Assembly: GCF_030035675.1 (NCBI RefSeq)
Contig: NC_084482.1
Location: 220,681,943 to 220,745,942 of the forward strand
DNA length: 64,000 nt
From: Rhineura floridana
Lineage: Eukaryota; Chordata; Lepidosauria; Squamata; Rhineuridae
Reading direction: 5' to 3'
Numbering within the stretch: the first letter of the stretch is position 1; the number at the start of each line of letters is the position of its first letter. The notes beneath the pieces are model-generated. The model was given only the letters and a program-made list of their open reading frames with translations. It was not told the DNA's origin and made no database searches. The position numbers and the translations under genes were made by a program. Positions 59,601-64,000 of this stretch are shown here, piece after piece.

Positions 59601-61212
59601 AGATAACACAGGATGACCCAGGAACCTCTGGGGTGATCAGCAATACCCTTTCTTGCTGTTTGTAGGTCCACTAAGCAGCACTATTGGTGCTGCTATCAGG
59701 TTGCGAATGGCTGGTGAATTGGGGAGGGAGAGAGAAAGAGAGATTGGAGGGGCAAGTCGGCTGGCAGAAGGGGGAGAGAAATAGAGTTTGCCTTCTGTGA
59801 AATAGATGTGCTATCACAGGAAAAAAAACTGGGTTCAAAGAAGTGCTCTTGTGTGCTTGGGCTCAGACTCCACCTCTGCCTTGTATTCAAGTTCTGGGCC
59901 AAACCTCACCAGTTTGCTTTCTGTGAAATGAGTTTCTGACACAACTACTTTCAAAATCAAGGTTATTAAAGTCTGGAACCTGTGGGAGGGACTCCTACTC
60001 ATTGGGCAGAGCGCACGAGGTGGAGGCAGAAGAACTTTTCAGTCAAAAGGCTCTCAGGCAAGAAGGCTGGAGAACAGGACCTTGGACAGCCACTGCCAGT
60101 CTGAGGGCCAAACTAGAGGAGATACCAATCATGCAACAAACAATTGCACGATGAGCTTTGCAACACTAAACTGAAGGTGCAGGGCAGCTGATCCCTAGTG
60201 GGGTCCTGACGTGCACCTGTTATTTACATTGGGAACAACAACAACAATAACACCAGCTCACCAGTCTAATCACTTTTACTGGCTAGATCCCAAGGAAGAG
60301 GCAGGAGGGGACACGAACAGTGAGTCCTTCAAGAAACCTGGTCTCCAAGATCAGCAGTTGTGCAACTGACCTCCCAGTCAGTAATCTTCACACTTCTGAT
60401 TCCCAGAAAATGGCATTCAGAGGCATACTGCTTCCCAGAGAGAAACTACAGGGAAGCATCATTAACAATTGCATAACATGGATTAGTTACACAACATGGA
60501 TTAGTTTGAAGTTACCAGACCATTCATATATCTGGCCCAGAACTATCTATCCCAACAAACTGCCTCCCCCAATAATTTAAGCAGAGATTTTCTGCAGCTT
60601 TGCTGCCTTTCCTAAAGGCCCTTCTATTGCCTGGAGAAGCCATTTGGCTATGTGACCGCTGACAAAACCCAATTCTCACTCCTTTTCTCTATGCGCACCA
60701 GATGACAGTGAGGTCCTTCATTTGCCTGCTAGGAAATAGCACTGAGACCAGATGAGACTGCGGTGTGAAATCAGTTTGGAAAATGTATTTAAAATACATC
60801 AGCAGAAAACTAGTGAATTCATTTTACTTTATGAAAGATGTTAGAATAGCCAATACAAAAAACATCTAAGCAAAATAAAAACCATGTTATACACAAAAAT
60901 ACATTTTTTAGTTATTTATATTAATAAAATGTGTACACTGCAGAAGTATTTTATAAAGAATATAAAATGTACATTAAAATGGTCAATAAAAAAATCAACA
61001 TTTAAAAAACACTAAAAATCAATAAAATCAACAGTTAAAGGTATGCTAAACTAAACTATATGAAAACACTGAGTAAGGAGACCATTAGAAACAAGGACTA
61101 GTATTATTTTATTTTCATTTATAAATCAATTCCCAGAAAGTATCTCAAAAATACCAACAATAAAAAAAACATTTCATATGCAAACCAATTAAAAACATTT
61201 TAAAATCCCACA
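56676..61212. other. intergenic stretch between genes B and C
   Basis: Counterpart of 23,891-28,360. It has the C/T-rich low-complexity part at 58,140-58,990, about 215 bp (58,250-58,465) absent from unit 1, an (ACA)n-like run near 60,236 and an A/T-rich part at 60,780-61,200. It lacks the 116-bp MITE found in unit 1. No exon is recognised. Confidence 0.5.
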
Positions 61213-61520
61213 CAGACCCTCCGTGACGCAGAGTGGTAAGCGGCAGTAACGCAGCCGAAGCTCTGCTCACGTCTGCAGTTCGATTCCAAGGGAAGGAGGA
61301 AGTCGAATCTCCGGTAAAAGGGGTCGAGGTCCACTCAGCCTCCCATCCATCCGTGGTCAGTAAAATGAGTGCCCGGCATATGCTGGGGGGTAAAGAAAGA
61401 CCGGGGAAGGAACTGGCAGTCCCACCTCATATATACGGTCTGCCTAGTAAATGTCGCAAGACGTCACCCTAAGAGTCAGAAACGACTCGGACTACAAGTG
61501 CGGGGACACCTTTACCTTTT
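61213..61520 (+). mobile_element. Sauria SINE (unit 2 copy)
   Basis: Same insertion as 28,361-28,668. Target duplications 'aaaatcccaca' lie at 61,202-61,212 and 61,521-61,531. The B box 'gttcgattcc' is closer to consensus than in unit 1. Confidence 0.88.
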
Positions 61521-61852
61521 AAAATCCCACAGAAACAGTAATAAAGCTCTGCACTTAAAAGGTTTGTTGAAAAAGGAAGGTCTTCTATAGGCACCACACA
61601 AAAAAAACACCTGTCTGATATGTAACAGGAGGAAGTTCGAAAAAGTAGATGCCACCACACAAAAGGCCAGGTTTCTCTATCATACAGAGTGGACTTCCTA
61701 ATGAGATGGTATGCGTAAGAGGCCATCCTCTGCAGATTTCAGTGATGGGCTGCATATATAATAGGTGAGATAATTTTTTAAGCATCCTGGCCCCAACCTG
61801 TATAGGGCTTTAATCTATGTAGCCTGCAAGAGGAAGAGAGGCTCCCATTGAA

Positions 61853-62026
61853 GTTCTTTCCATACTCCCTGCATTTAAATTGTTTCTCCTGTGTATCCCC
61901 TGTGATGTAAGCCTACTGCTTTCATTGAATCTCTTTCCATACTCCATGCATTAAAAAAGTTACTCCACAGTGTTTTTTCATGTGAAGTAAGTGTGCTCTG
62001 ACTGAACCTCTTTCCACTCACTACAT
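61853..62026 (-). pseudogene. decayed zinc-finger tail of gene C
   Basis: Broken finger remnants after the gene C stop, homologous to 1,342-1,513 and 29,003-29,176. Confidence 0.75.

Positions 62027-64000
<1,974 letters not shown>

Overview
The window looks like a squamate reptile (lizard or snake) chromosome. It carries a Sauria-type SINE (tRNA head, Bov-B-like tail), CR1 LINEs whose 3' ends read as short TTCTTATG repeats, hAT-type MITEs with 8-bp target duplications, a complete L1 with both ORFs open, and copia- and gypsy-type LTR element fossils. The host genes are a tandem cluster of KRAB C2H2 zinc-finger genes, all on the minus strand.

The backbone is a tandem segmental duplication. Unit 1 runs from about 1.22 to 28.88 kb, unit 2 from about 28.88 to 61.73 kb, and a third unit starts at 61.73 kb and leaves the window. 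Each unit has the same layout when read on the minus strand: a short first exon ending in QPNQ, a 127-bp KRAB-A exon, a long intron, a single exon with the whole zinc-finger array, a decayed zinc-finger tail, and then a flank with a Sauria SINE. Gene A (exons near 11.7, 10.5 and 1.5-2.3 kb) is broken: a stop codon in exon 1 and a frameshift in a 7-finger array. Gene B (52.7, 51.5 and 29.2-31.05 kb) has 20 intact fingers and an intact KRAB box, but its usual ATG reads GTG. Gene C (62.03 kb to the window edge) shows 23 fingers, two of which have lost a zinc ligand; its KRAB part lies outside.

The units differ mainly by transposon history. Unit 1 gained an ~11-kb block at 12.5-23.7 kb: a small flank duplication holding a CR1 that is itself internally duplicated. 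The first CR1 half took a gypsy-type element (itself hit by a copia-type element) and an internally deleted L1 of HAL1 type. The second CR1 half keeps both empty sites. Unit 2 carries in the gene B intron a mosaic CR1, an unassigned ORF1-bearing element split by the full-length L1 (36,319-42,012), and a LINE reverse-transcriptase fragment. Unit 1 lacks 12.18 kb of this block, with a 12-bp microhomology at the break. Unit 2 also has its own CR1 (53,359-56,369) upstream of exon 1.

If expressed, genes B and C should make nuclear DNA-binding proteins of the KRAB zinc-finger class, which usually repress transposons. No expression evidence is visible here. The protein calls rest on translated motifs and splice-site reading, not on database searches. 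Several repeat families are described but not named because I could not recognise them.
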